A DNA stretch of 64,000 nt from Closterium sp. NIES-65 (lineage: Eukaryota; Streptophyta; Zygnematophyceae; Desmidiales; Closteriaceae): NCBI GenBank assembly GCA_948144175.1, contig CANXME010002420.1, positions 248,001 to 312,000 of the forward strand, in the 5' to 3' direction. Under the pieces are notes generated by a model. That model did not search any database and was not told the DNA's origin. It saw only the letters and a list, made by a program, of their open reading frames with translations. Position numbers and translations under genes: made by a program. Shown one piece after another: positions 11,601 through 21,013 of the stretch (position 1 is the stretch's first letter; each line of letters begins with the position of its first letter).

Positions 11601-14600
11601 CGCGCAGCTCCTGTGGAGAGAGGGGCTCCCGGCGAGACGCAGCAGCAGGAGAAACCCCAGGCCCAGCAGCTTCAGACGCAGCACCCCCAGGCGCAGCAGC
11701 TCCAGACTCAGCACCCCCAGGCTCAGCAGCTCCTGACACAGCACCCCCCGGCTCAGCACCCCCAGGCGTAGCACCTCCAGTCTCAGCACCTCCAGGCTCA
11801 GCACCCCCAGGCTCAGCACCCCCAGGCTCAGTACCCCCCGCAGTAGCACCCCCAGGCCCAGCACCCCCAGGCTCAGCACCCCCAGTAGCAGCACCTCCAG
11901 GCTCGGCACCCCCGCGCACAGCACCCCCAGAGTCAGCACCCTCAGGCTCAGCACCCGCAGCAGCACCAGAGTCACCAGTAACCTCGACCGGGTCAACGGC
12001 GTCTACCTGGGACACACCTGAGGGGGCAGGAACCTGAGGGGGGAGGGGGTCTACCGGGGGGGGAACCGGCACAAGGAAGTCCGGTGGAGGGGGGAGGGAA
12101 GGAGTGCGGTAGGGGAAGAGGCGGTAGAAGGGGATAGACTCGTCGAACGTGACGTCCTGGGAGGACAGAACACGACAAGAGGAGGGGTGGTAGAACTGCC
12201 ACCCGGGAGCGTCTGTGGGGAAGCCAAGGAAGAGACAGGGAGCAGCACGAGGGGACAGCTTGTCCGCAGACAAGTCGCGGACAAACGCCCGAGATCCCGA
12301 AACACGGAACGCCGACGCATCGCCAACCTTCCCCGTCCACATCAAGGTCTGGCGGATGCCTCGTGCCCGAAAGTAGGCTCGCAGAAGGCCGGAGGAGAGC
12401 TCTCCGCCTCTGTCCGAGTGTAGACGCAAAACAGGAAAGTCCGAGCCGAAGCTCTTCCTGAGCTGGAGACGAGCTGCGCGGATCCAGTCGATCAACACCT
12501 CAGTGACCTCACCCTTGCTGCGCAAGGGGAAGACTGAGGTGTAACGCGTGTAGTCGTCAACCACCAGTAGGAAGTAGCGCTCGTGACCCTGCCCACGGAC
12601 GCGGGCTGGGCCCCACACGTCCATGTGAAGCGTCTGCATCGGGGCCTCCGTCGAAGGAAACGGGGAGGAGTGAGGGGTAGCCCGCAGGCGACCCTCGACA
12701 CAGGGGACACAGGGAGGGCCAGGCCCCGGAGGAAGGGGAGGGAGGGACCGGGGAAGGCCAGAGACAAGAAGGCGAGAGGCCATGCCCCGGAGACGAGGCA
12801 GGGAGGGGTGACCCATCCTGTGGTGCCACAGGAGGGTCTCGTGGGACAGGAGGCGACACCAGCAGGGGGCAGACTCAGGACCAGACCTGGACGCTGCAGC
12901 AAACACCTTACCCGACGCAGCTACCTGACCGGACGCAGGAGGAGGAGACGGAACAGTGAGTGTGTACAGGCTCGACCCTGGACCACGTGTGAACGTGGTC
13001 AGGTGTCGACCCGTGTCCGCGTCCGTGCAGTGGGTGACCCGTCGGCGCGCAGGGGTGAACTGGTCAACCCCTGCATCCTGTAGGTCAGCACCCGCCACCA
13101 AGTTCGTAGAGAACGAGGGGAGGTAGAGACCGGACAGGGCGCCAGACGAGACCGCAGGGCACGGCGGGACAGTGGAGTAGCGAGCCAGAACAGGACCCCC
13201 AGAGGGGTCTGCCAAGGAGACCGCCACGGGCCGACTAAGCGGCGTGAGTGTGGTGCGGTCTCGAAAGAAGGAGCGAGACGCCCCAGACTCAAGAGTGAAA
13301 GTGAGAGAGGGTGAAGTCGACACAGTACTTGAGAGAGCAGACTCACCAGCACCTGAGGACTCAGACTCACTGGCACCTAGAGCAACAGCCTCACCAGCAC
13401 CTGGAGCAGCAGCCTCAACAGCACCTAGAGCCGCAGTACCAATGCCTGGGTCGGGCGGGAAACACCGGTAACAGTCACCCTCCTCACTAATAGTCATAGC
13501 ATACATTGCAGCAAGAATAGCATCAAAGTCAAGATCAAAGATAGCTACTCCCGCCCTAGACAGCTGGTCCCAGCGAGGGATCTCAGAGGCGTCAGGAAAC
13601 TGGCGGCGCCAAGCGTCAGTCAGGCGGCCGAAGCAACGCTGGGTGGAGTGTGGACCACCACACTGCTCACCCGCACGGTTGCCAGTGCGCAGGACGTAAG
13701 TGCACGGACCAGCACCCCCACCCCGCTGACGCGCAGAGTACCACTCACGGAGCTGCTGCGAGGAGAGGGTCTCCTGACCACGCTGCTGCTGCTGGTGCTG
13801 ACCTCCACTGGAGCCACTCCTCTTTGACGCGCCACGACCTCCGCCGCCTCCTCCGCCGCCGCCGCCACCACCTCCGCCGCCACCGCCACTCCCACCGTTG
13901 CTGCCGCCACCGCCGCCTCCGCCTCCACCCCCACTACCACCGCCGCTGCCGCCCCCGCCTCCACTGCCTCCGCCGACCCCTCCACTCCCTCCACCACTTC
14001 CGCTACCACCCTCACCTCCGCCGCTGCCTCTACCTCCGCCTCCACCGCCCCCGTCGCCTCCACCACCGCCCCTGCCCCCCTTGCTCTTGCCAGAGCGACG
14101 TCTCCCGCTGGGGGTAGACGCCGCACCGACCGGCTCAAAACCAACAAGGTCGGCCGTAGCAGCAGAGGCAACAGAGGGCAGGAGGGGGGAGGGGGAACAC
14201 CCCTCAAAGATGGGGGTGCGCGGGTCACCACGAGAGGCCCCTACAGCGAGAATGCTCTTCTCGGCTTCTAGGAGGGACTTCTCGAGGATCTCGACAGTGA
14301 GAGTGGTGGGGCAGACTGCGAGTAGGTCGTCCCTGACTCCGCGAAGGGAGTCAGGGAGGCGGGTGACAATGTAGTAGAGAGTGAAGTACTGGGGGGGGGG
14401 TTCTTGGCGCAGAACTCAGCAGGAAGTGCAGCGCGGAAGCGAGCGTCACTAGTGCGCAGGTGGGTAATGAGGTCGGCTACTGTGGCAAAAGCAGCAAGGT
14501 CGGGAAAGAGGTACGGTAGCATGAGGCGGCTCAGTGCAGCAGTGGCAGGGGTGGAGTAGCGTGCGATAACGGCGTCGTACAAGGTCTTAGCACTCTTGTA

Positions 14601-17600
14601 CGACCCAAAATGCGCACGCTCAGCGGGAGGGAGGTGGCGACGCACAGCAAGACGTGCAGCAGCATCGCGTGTGGCCCACTGTGAGCGAACAGTGGCATCC
14701 TCAGTAGCAGCAGGGGCGGGAGAGGCACCAGAAGTGAGATCAAAGAGAGAGAGGCCGTCAGCTCTGTCGCACTGTAGGAAAAGCAGTAGGTTGTCTACCC
14801 ATACGTCAAAGTCAATGGCTCTGCCCTCAGCGTCAAAGGCGAGGACACTGGGGGTAGCCATGACAGCAGTAGAGAGAGGGCAGTGCGCAGAGTAAAGCTC
14901 AGTTTTCACCAGACAGGGCAGTGCAGGGCGGGCTCGGGCGGCTCGGGCAGCTCGGGCGGCTCGACTGCTGGGCGGCTCGGGCGACTCGGCGGCTCGGGCG
15001 GCATTGCAGCTGGGGCGGCTCGGCTGCTGGGGCGGCTCGGCTGCTGGGGCGGCTCGGCTGCTAGGGCGGCTCGGCTGCTGGGGCGGCTCGGCTGCTAGGG
15101 CGGCTCGGCTGCTGGGGCGGCTTTGCTGCTGGGGCGGCGGGGCCGGGAGATGCAGGGGCGGGGCCGTCAGGTGCAGCGGCGGGCCGACCGGTGCAGCGGC
15201 GGGCCGGCAGGTGAAGCGGCGGGGCCGACAGGTGAAGCTGCGGGCCGACGGGTGCAGCGGCGGGCCGTAGGGTGCAGCGGCGGGCCGTAGGGTGCAGCGG
15301 CGGGCCGGCAGGTGCAGTGGTGGGGGCCGGCAGGTGAAGCGGCGGGCCGGCAGGTGCAGCGGCGGGCCGGCAGGTGCAGCGGCGGGCCGGCAGGTGCAGC
15401 GGCGGGCCGGCAGGTGCAGCGGCGGGCCGGTAGGTGCAGCGGCGGGCCGGCACAGGGGACGGCGGGGCCGTCAGGTGTAGCTGCGGGGCCTGCTGAGGGG
15501 ACGGCGGGGCCGTCAAGGTGCAGCGGCGTGAGAGCCGGGGCGGGGCCGCGTCAGGGCCGGCGGCGGGGCCGCGTCAGAGCCGGCGGCGGGGCCTCGTCGT
15601 GGCGGGCGGGGCCGCGTTGGAGCCGATGGCGAGGCCGGCTAAGAGCCGGCGGCGGGGCCGCGTCAGAGCCGACAGTGGGGCCGCGTCAGGGCCGGCGGCG
15701 GGCCGCGACGTAGCGGGCGGCGGGGCCGCGTCAGAGCCGGCGGCGAGGCCGCGTCAGTGTAGGCAGCAGGGCCGCGTTAAGTAGGCGGCGGGGCCGCGAT
15801 CAGGAGGGGTGGCGGGGCCGCGTCTGAGGGACAGCGGGTCCGCGAGGGAAATGGCGACCCGAAGGGTCGCTAAAAAAAAATTGCGCGCCTCGGGGCGCGC
15901 TTCGGTGGGCCCTAAAAAAAACGGTCCTTAGAAGGACCCGCTCTATACCATGTGAAACAAGTGAAACAGGAATGAAATGACTAAGGAAAGATTGGGTACA
16001 AATACAACCCTAGAAACCCTGTACCCCATATGTGCTACCCCACTATAGCCTATAGCAATTATGTCATATAAATCTGACACTACATTCATCGAACCTCTAA
16101 CGGGAGACAAGGGGCGCAGTCACAGGGGTGTGGAAGATAAGGGCAAAAAGACAGGCACACAAGGACAAAGGCATAAATAAAGACGAGTGCAGTATGACAT
16201 GTACCGTCTACATTCATCAAACCTCTAATGGGAGACAAGGGGCGCAGTGTCAGGGGTGTCAAAGATAAAGGCAAAAAGACAGGCATAGGACGACAGAGAC
16301 ATAAATAAACACAAGTGCAGTATGCCATGTACCGTCTACATTCATTGAACATCTGGCAACTCACATATTGTCACCATGGAATGCCAGCTCTGCTGGGTGC
16401 AGTCTGACTGAGATGTACCGTCTACATTCATTGAACCTCTGGTGGGTACTTGCTCGCTGTTGCCAGAAATGGTTAGCTCTCTCAAGCTCAGTCTGCGACA
16501 TGCCGTGACCTGTCGATTACATTCAGAGAAGCTCGTGTGGTGCTCATTCCTCATTGCCGTGCAAGGCCAGCTCAGTCAGGTCAGTTGCAATCAGACACGT
16601 GACGTGAACCCGTCCACATTCGTTGAACCTGCTTTAGTATCAGCTGAAGTGTGGCGCGCGCCCATCTATATTCATTGGATTAGACACTCTTGTGGTACTC
16701 ACGCGTTGTTGCCATGGAAGGCCAGCTCAGTCGATCCAGAGTCAGAGAAAGCCCAGTTGAGGCTGTTGCTGCCATTGAAACTGACTGGTACCGCCCCTCC
16801 GTCCCCTTCTGATCGAGAGAACCTGGAGGCAGAAGAGGGTTGGAGGGGAAGGGAAGGGGAAAAGCCCAGATGATGCTGCTACTGCCATTGAAGCTTACTG
16901 ATACCGCCCCTCATTCCCCTCTGATCGAGAGAACCTGCAAATAGGAGGGGGTGGGTGGGTTGGAGGGGAAGGGAAGGGGAAAAGCCCAGATGATGATGCT
17001 GCCACTGAAGCTCTCTGGCACAGCCCTTCTGTTTCCTCCTGATTGAGAGGACCTGCAGACAGGAGAGCGTGGATTGGCAAGGGGAGAGGGGAAGTTCAGA
17101 TGAGGCTGCTGCTGCCATTGAAACTCACTGGTACTGCCTTTCCGTCCCCTTCTGATCGAGAGAACCTGCAGGCAGAAGAGGGTTGGAGGGAGGGAGAGGG
17201 GTTGAGGAGGAGAGAGGTCGGGAGGAAAAGGAGGGAGAGGAGTTGAGGAGGAGAGAAGGCGAGAGGACAAGGAAAGGGAGAGCCCAGGTGGTGATGTTTC
17301 TGTCACTGAAGCAAGCTGACTTTTGAGTCGACTCAAAAGTCAGCTTGAGGAGGAGAGAGGGTGAGAGGACAGGGAGAGGGTGAGAGGACAGGGAGAGGGA
17401 GAGCCCAGGTGGTGATGTTTTGGCAGCTGAAGCAGAAGCAGGAGCTGCCCCTTTGTCCATTTGGGATCAACACGTGAAAGAAGAGTGTTTCTGAGACGTC
17501 TAAAAAGCACTCTTCTTTCACGAGGGAGAGCCCAGGTGGTGATGTTGCTGCCACTGAAGCAGGAGCTGCTCCTCCGTCTATTTGGGAGCGAGACAACCTG

Positions 17601-18259
17601 TGGGCAGGAGCAGGAGGAGCAGAAGTAGGAGCGGGAGGCGCAGAATAAGGAGCAGGAAATGGAGGAGAGGTAGCAGCAAAACACACCAACTCAATGATAC
17701 ACGCATCCACCATCCACCATCTCAATGAGATATACCACTCTTTTCATGGGTCGACTCAAAAAATCATCTACCACGATGAGAATTCACCGTGGGAAATAGG
17801 TGAGTTTTTGAGACGTCTTGGAAACTCACTTATTTCACGTGACTCAAAAAAACATCCACCAGAATTCACCATTCGCCTCACCTCGTGTCATCCACATCAC
17901 ATCACCTCGTTTCACTCCACCCACTTGATAATTTTGCCGCCGTTACTTCCAGATGTCAACTCAGGCGTCCCAATCGAAAACCCATCAGAAGGCGCCACGT
18001 CAGACTGGCTGTACCCGCTGATGTAGTACGCGCCCACGCTGCTTCCCCGAAGGTTCCCGATCACGCAATCCGCGGGGTACATACGGCCGTGGTTTGCCGC
18101 CCAGCCGACGGAGAACCAGCCGGACTCGGCCCCACTCGCGGGTTTGGCTTCTAGTGCGAACTGCAGGCGCGAGGCGTTGAGGGTCCAATGCAGCACCAGA
18201 CTGGGCGTGGGGAGGGGAGAGGAGGCGGAGATGGAAGGGGAGGAAGAGGTTTGGGAAGA

Positions 18260-18322
<63 letters not shown>

Positions 18323-18827
18323 GGGGGAGGTGGGGAGGGGGGGAGAGGAAGTGGGGTGGGGGAAGAGAGAGAACTGAAAGCAGGTCCAAACGAGAAAAGG
18401 GATGAGGATCCAATTCCTAGAAATAGGACTAATTGAATCAGTGGAGCAGCAGACCATCAGACATCTCCACCGAGCTAAACCTCCTCCTCTGTTGCTCGCT
18501 GGAGACGTCCGACGGTCACCGACCTGGCACCGCCGAAAGCCGCACTTGACCGAGTGATTCTTCGCATTCTGAGCGGTGCCTCCATCTGTTTTCCGTCGTT
18601 AGCCTAGTAATTTACATGCAGCATTCGACTCACCCGTTTCCCGAGAGATCCACGGAATTCGAGAAGCCTGAAAGGGAAGACGGTTCACAAGACGAGGCGC
18701 GATCGACCAAGGCACCGACCAGCAGGAGGACAATTGCATGCGCCAGCCACGCTTTGACCACATGAATTGAGGCGAGTCGTCGGGGTCGTGATTTTGCGGA
18801 TTGATCCATACTGATGCCTTTTGGCAA
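8624..18827 (-). CDS. DOMON-domain secreted protein, last exon split by copia B
   Basis: Model of four exons: 18634-18809 (Met at 18809; an in-frame Met is at 18827), 17925-18200, 16703-16822, and 16096-16080 joined across the copia insertion to 8844-8624. Phases agree at every junction (2, 2, 2), giving 269 aa. Exon 1 encodes a signal peptide or anchor (hydrophobic AHAIVLLLVGALV) and CEPSSLSG. Exon 2 carries the DOMON core (LVLHWTLNA, GWFSVGWAANHGRMYPADCV). Exon 3 finishes it (GGAVPVSFNGSNSLNWAFS). The last exon reads GSMNVDFTCQ and then an Asp/Glu tail of about 55 residues before TAG at 8624-8626. DOMON domains bind heme or sugars in extracellular or redox proteins; no cytochrome b561 part is seen. 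The copia insertion would interrupt the acidic tail, so this allele may make a truncated protein. Confidence 0.72.
8627..8810 (-). repeat. GAT/GAG trinucleotide repeat encoding the acidic tail
   Basis: On the minus strand an imperfect (GAT)n then (GAG/GAA)n tract reads as Asp then Glu runs in the DOMON frame. The plus-strand Leu/Ile frames and the Met-rich minus frame over it are shadows. Confidence 0.8.
8845..8849. repeat. Target-site duplication of copia B (left)
   Basis: CTACA directly before the left LTR; the same five bases follow the right LTR at 16080-16084. Confidence 0.93.
8850..8978 (-). repeat. 3' LTR of copia B
   Basis: Starts TGTGAAACAAGTG on plus and ends TTTGACA. A G-rich stretch just inside it on the minus strand (TATGGGGGTG) fits the polypurine tract. 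Confidence 0.93.
9230..10402 (-). pseudogene. Copia B RT (C-terminal) and RNase H
   Basis: 9539-10402 encodes the RT palm with YVDD (VYVDDLVFATA) through thumb and connection (YLGLQITRDRARR, YLMTCTRPDLAYPL) into RNase H (LTGHADASWADD). A TGA at 9539-9541 stands where copia RNase H has a Cys codon in the SSxCEAE segment. The frame continues beyond it (EAEIYAGAMAAQE, LYVDNKAM, VFTKALAP) to TAG at 9230-9232. Inactive as written. Confidence 0.88.
10406..11341 (-). pseudogene. Copia B linker and RT N-terminal part
   Basis: 10691-11341 is the Ser/Pro-rich linker before RT (DPESDSLRAANPTVTRLLA). It ends in a TAG where copy A has GAG (Glu). 10406-10690 continues as RT fingers (FRVKRPPGSPPVFKARYVAR, LHSLDFSTAFL) and ends at a TAG that replaces the CAG of copy A. 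Both look like simple point nonsense mutations. Confidence 0.85.
11374..13506 (-). pseudogene. Copia B gag end, protease and integrase polyprotein
   Basis: 710 aa. The Met at 13506 is not a start: the same frame is open upstream into gag (to about 14390). Order: protease (TLESGASRSFF, catalytic Asp replaced by Glu), pre-integrase (HRMGHPSLPRLRG), integrase core with the first two Asp residues (HMDVWGP, LHSDRGGEL), then an abrupt jump after RARGIRQT to the post-integrase block. About 0.4 kb present in copy A (between about 2725 and 2925 plus neighbouring sequence) is missing, including the catalytic Glu, yet the frame stays open. Confidence 0.85.
13507..14909 (-). pseudogene. Copia B gag
   Basis: 14392-14909 gives MATPSVLAFDAEGRAIDF through RAALPAEFCAKNP. 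A run of 10 G (plus, 14391-14400) moves the frame. The continuing phase (YFTLYYIVTRLPDSLRG, Gly-rich tract, QLREWYSARQRG, CTYVLRTGN) runs straight into protease. Copia gag is the capsid/nucleocapsid protein; the Cys-rich end may be a modified zinc knuckle. Confidence 0.8.
14925..15860 (-). repeat. GC-rich tandem-repeat leader of copia B
   Basis: Same three zones of about 20-24-bp repeats as in copy A, but with different copy numbers. A conserved GC-rich stem-like block (GCGCGCCTCGGGGCGCGC) sits near 15880-15905 beside the primer-binding site in both copies. Confidence 0.85.
15937..15950 (-). promoter_or_regulatory. Primer-binding site of copia B
   Basis: Directly inside the 5' LTR the minus strand reads TGGTATAGAGCGGG. 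This is the common initiator-Met tRNA type site (TGGTATCAGAGC) with one base missing. Copy A has the same at 6619-6632. Confidence 0.75.
15951..16079 (-). repeat. 5' LTR of copia B
   Basis: Matches 8850-8978 at nearly every base. Followed by CTACA, the right target-site duplication (16080-16084). Confidence 0.93.
17312..17347. repeat. Palindrome, TCGA core
   Basis: 36-bp perfect palindrome around TTTTGAGTCGACTCAAAA, between two similar copies of the DOMON exon 3 region. Confidence 0.9.
17473..17522. repeat. Palindrome, ACGT core
   Basis: 50-bp near-perfect palindrome with arms CGTGAAAGAAGAGTG and centre GAGACGTCT; repeated exon 3 sequence on both sides. Confidence 0.88.
17785..17841. repeat. 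Imperfect palindrome, ACGT core
   Basis: Arms GTGAAATAAGTGAGTTT-like around GAGACGTCT. The flanks (ACTCAAAAAATCATCTACCA and ACTCAAAAAAACATCCACCA) are direct copies of each other. A half site GGTCGACTCAAAA lies at 17748. Confidence 0.75.
18263..18321. repeat. Poly-G run of 59 bases in DOMON intron 1
   Basis: On the coding (minus) strand this is poly-C directly upstream of the acceptor at 18201, so it takes the place of the polypyrimidine tract. Exact length is uncertain in any assembly. Confidence 0.85.
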
Positions 18828-20151
18828 GAGTAAAGGGTAAGTATGACGAAATTTGTTACGATGCGAATGAAGAATGCGGACCGAGTCGAAGCTCGTAGTG
18901 AAACTTTATATTCTGCGGTAAAAGAATTATTTTTGCAACGCGAATCTTCTTGCTCGAGTGAAGGCCGTTACTTGTACTTCGGGAAAAAAATTTATACAGA
19001 GCGCCGCGACATAGGACCATGTGCAGTTTGCTTCATCAGGGCGACGTGCGGAGTCAAGTGCAGGGGCTTCGAACAGGGGCTTCGACTCGGGAAAGGCTGG
19101 ATCTGTTTGGATCAAGTGCATTAGGGCGTGGTGCTTCTGGCACAAGTCCCTAAGTTTGCCTTTTTAATCGATTTCACCCTTTTGAAGTTCGATTGTGAGG
19201 TCGAGAAGTTGATTTTGTGAAATTCGAGTCGCGGGGCCAATTTCTGCCAAGTCAAAAGGCGACCATCGAGGGTCGAAAAACGAGATTCGACCTTCTCCGA
19301 GTCGCGAGGACAAATGTAGGTTACCCGATGTAGTCTACGCGGCTCTGGCATTGTGGTCGAAATCGTCATCGTTGATGTCGTCATGCTTCGTCACGTTCGT
19401 GAAGCTGCTGAATATACGCAGAAATGACCACGTTCGAAACCACGCTTCGAATCCAAGTTCGAACATGCGTTCGACTGACTGTGTGGTTACTTGACTTACC
19501 AGGTCAATAATTGAACGCAGACCTGGTTCCATGCGAAGATAATTGCGACATTCCCAAAGCAAGTAACCAGCTCGAGCTCGACCAGTTTTCTGAACTTTGA
19601 ATTAAAAGTACCGCGCCCTTATGCTGTTGTATTTGGATTCTTAGTGGTTTAGCTGGGTTGAGTGGGTACTGACCGAACCAGGTGAGAGTGTTAACGTGTT
19701 TCGGCACTCGTTACCCTACTCAACCGTGTAAGACCGTTATTTGAAAGTAGAAGAATGTAAAGCATCCCACTGAGCCGCATTCAAACGTTTTCTTTTGACA
19801 TGCCCTGAAGACATTTGGCGGTGGCGGTGCGGGCTCCATCCAAAGGGAGGTCGAGTTGATTGTGTAAATTGCGTGGCAGCGGAGGCCACGCGCGTGTAGA
19901 GTGGTAATTGGCTGTTGCCAGCGAAGCGATGGGCGTATGCCTGTAACCACGAATTACCGATGCGATCCGGATCTTGCAGGGTCGTACGTAGGTGGCAGTT
20001 GATTGGACAGGACGAGCATTGTACGCCATTAATGCAATGGTTTCCCCCGGTCGTTGGATGCGCACCGCACGAAAAAGATCGACGGCTTTGGTTTCCCATC
20101 ACTGGTTGTGTAGTGGCTGTTTCTCTGGAGTCTGGTAATTCGAGAGATTTA
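18828..20151. other. Intergenic DNA, nothing recognised
   Basis: Upstream of the DOMON gene. Several TTCGA/TCGAA-rich stretches at 18880-19480, no coding or RNA gene supported. It should hold the DOMON promoter. Confidence 0.5.
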
Positions 20152-20818
20152 CTGTAGAACCTGGATTAGTGATTCGTTTTTACTCGCGTGGCTTTAAATT
20201 ACTCGAGTGGCTACCGAATTTGGCGATAATTACTCGAGTGGCCACGCCTGGGGATTCCCGCTAGTTTTGTTTTACCTGGCGCATTACACCTACAAGGGTT
20301 TGTACCCCTGAAACCTCTGTAATGATTAATGCGCGATCTTCAATATCCGAAATTTATGATCGGACCCCGTATGACCTCGCCTGATTGGACGCGCATTGCA
20401 AAACAAAGCACCGCGCATATAATCGATCTATCATGCGTGGTCATTTAATGTCCCACACATTGACGCCCGGGCATTGCAGTTTATGATCGCGGAAATATAT
20501 GATCGGGCATTAATATATGATGCGCCCGACCATTAATAACCGCGCATGATTGGTCGACTATATGCGCGTCCAATCAGGCGCGGTCATATAGAATCACGAA
20601 CATAAATTTCGAATATAAATCATCACGCTAAAACATCCATTATAAATCATCTCGTAAATTGAAAATCGCGCAATTATCAATACAGAGGTTTCGGGGATAC
20701 GAACCCTTGTAGGGTAATGCGCTGGGAAAAAAATAGCCAGCAGGAATCCCCTGGCGCGGCCACTAGCGTAATTCGAAGCCATGCGAGTAAGGATGAATCA
20801 CCGATCCAGGTTCTACAG
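20152..20818. mobile_element. Long-inverted-repeat MITE with TA target duplication
   Basis: 667 bp. The ends CTGTAGAACCTGGAT and its complement are perfect for about 15 bp, then match imperfectly for about 150 bp (both arms carry TACAAGGGTT and GAAACCTCTGTA). TA flanks both ends (20150-20151, 20819-20820), as expected for Tc1/mariner-type non-autonomous elements. The middle is rich in GCGCATGATTGG-like inverted segments. A 24-bp tandem (GGTTCTACAGTAATTCTCTC) follows to 20865. Confidence 0.75.
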
Positions 20819-21013
20819 TAATTCTCTCCTGGAGGTTCTACAGTAATTCTCTCCTGGAGGTTCACTCCATTCTATTTATCCTATTCAATTCTTGAAATAA
20901 CAACTCAAGTTCACATGCTAACAAATACCAATGCTGCGCAATCAGTTATCCAGACGAGCACTGGGCCATGTTCTTATGAGGCCCAAAAATATATCTTAAC
21001 AAGTGCTATACGA

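Larger units (their letters stand above)
8850..16079 (-). mobile_element. Full-length Ty1/copia element, copy B, with perfect TSD
   Basis: 7230 bp. LTRs 8850-8978 and 15951-16079 (129 bp each, TG...CA) and a 5-bp TSD CTACA define both ends. The internal order on the minus strand is PBS, GC-rich leader, gag, protease, integrase, RT, RNase H. It is inside the last exon of the DOMON gene. It cannot be autonomous: protease Asp is Glu, part of integrase is deleted, and stop codons interrupt pol near 10688, 10404 and 9539. LTRs differ at only a few positions, so the insertion looks fairly young. Confidence 0.95.
16080..17700 (-). repeat. Tandem partial copies of DOMON exons 3 and 4
   Basis: Exon 4 starts recur near 16096, 16220, 16350, 16437 and 16628 (each an AGGTTCAATGAATGTAGAC-like string on minus). 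16081-16205 and 16206-16335 form a tandem pair of about 126 bp. Exon 3 recurs near 16822, 16930, 17050, 17165, 17440 and 17590 (acceptor CAG then GTTCTCTCGATCAGA-like, then the GTPVSFNG-coding part). Only 16703-16822 gives the expected frame and donor. Palindromes lie at 17312-17347 and 17473-17522. Confidence 0.75.

Noticed and set aside
18000-18457. Pro-rich or Gly-rich frames through the poly-G run
   Set aside because: They cross the intron 1 poly-C tract; splice sites at 18201 and 18633 and the matching phases show this is intronic.
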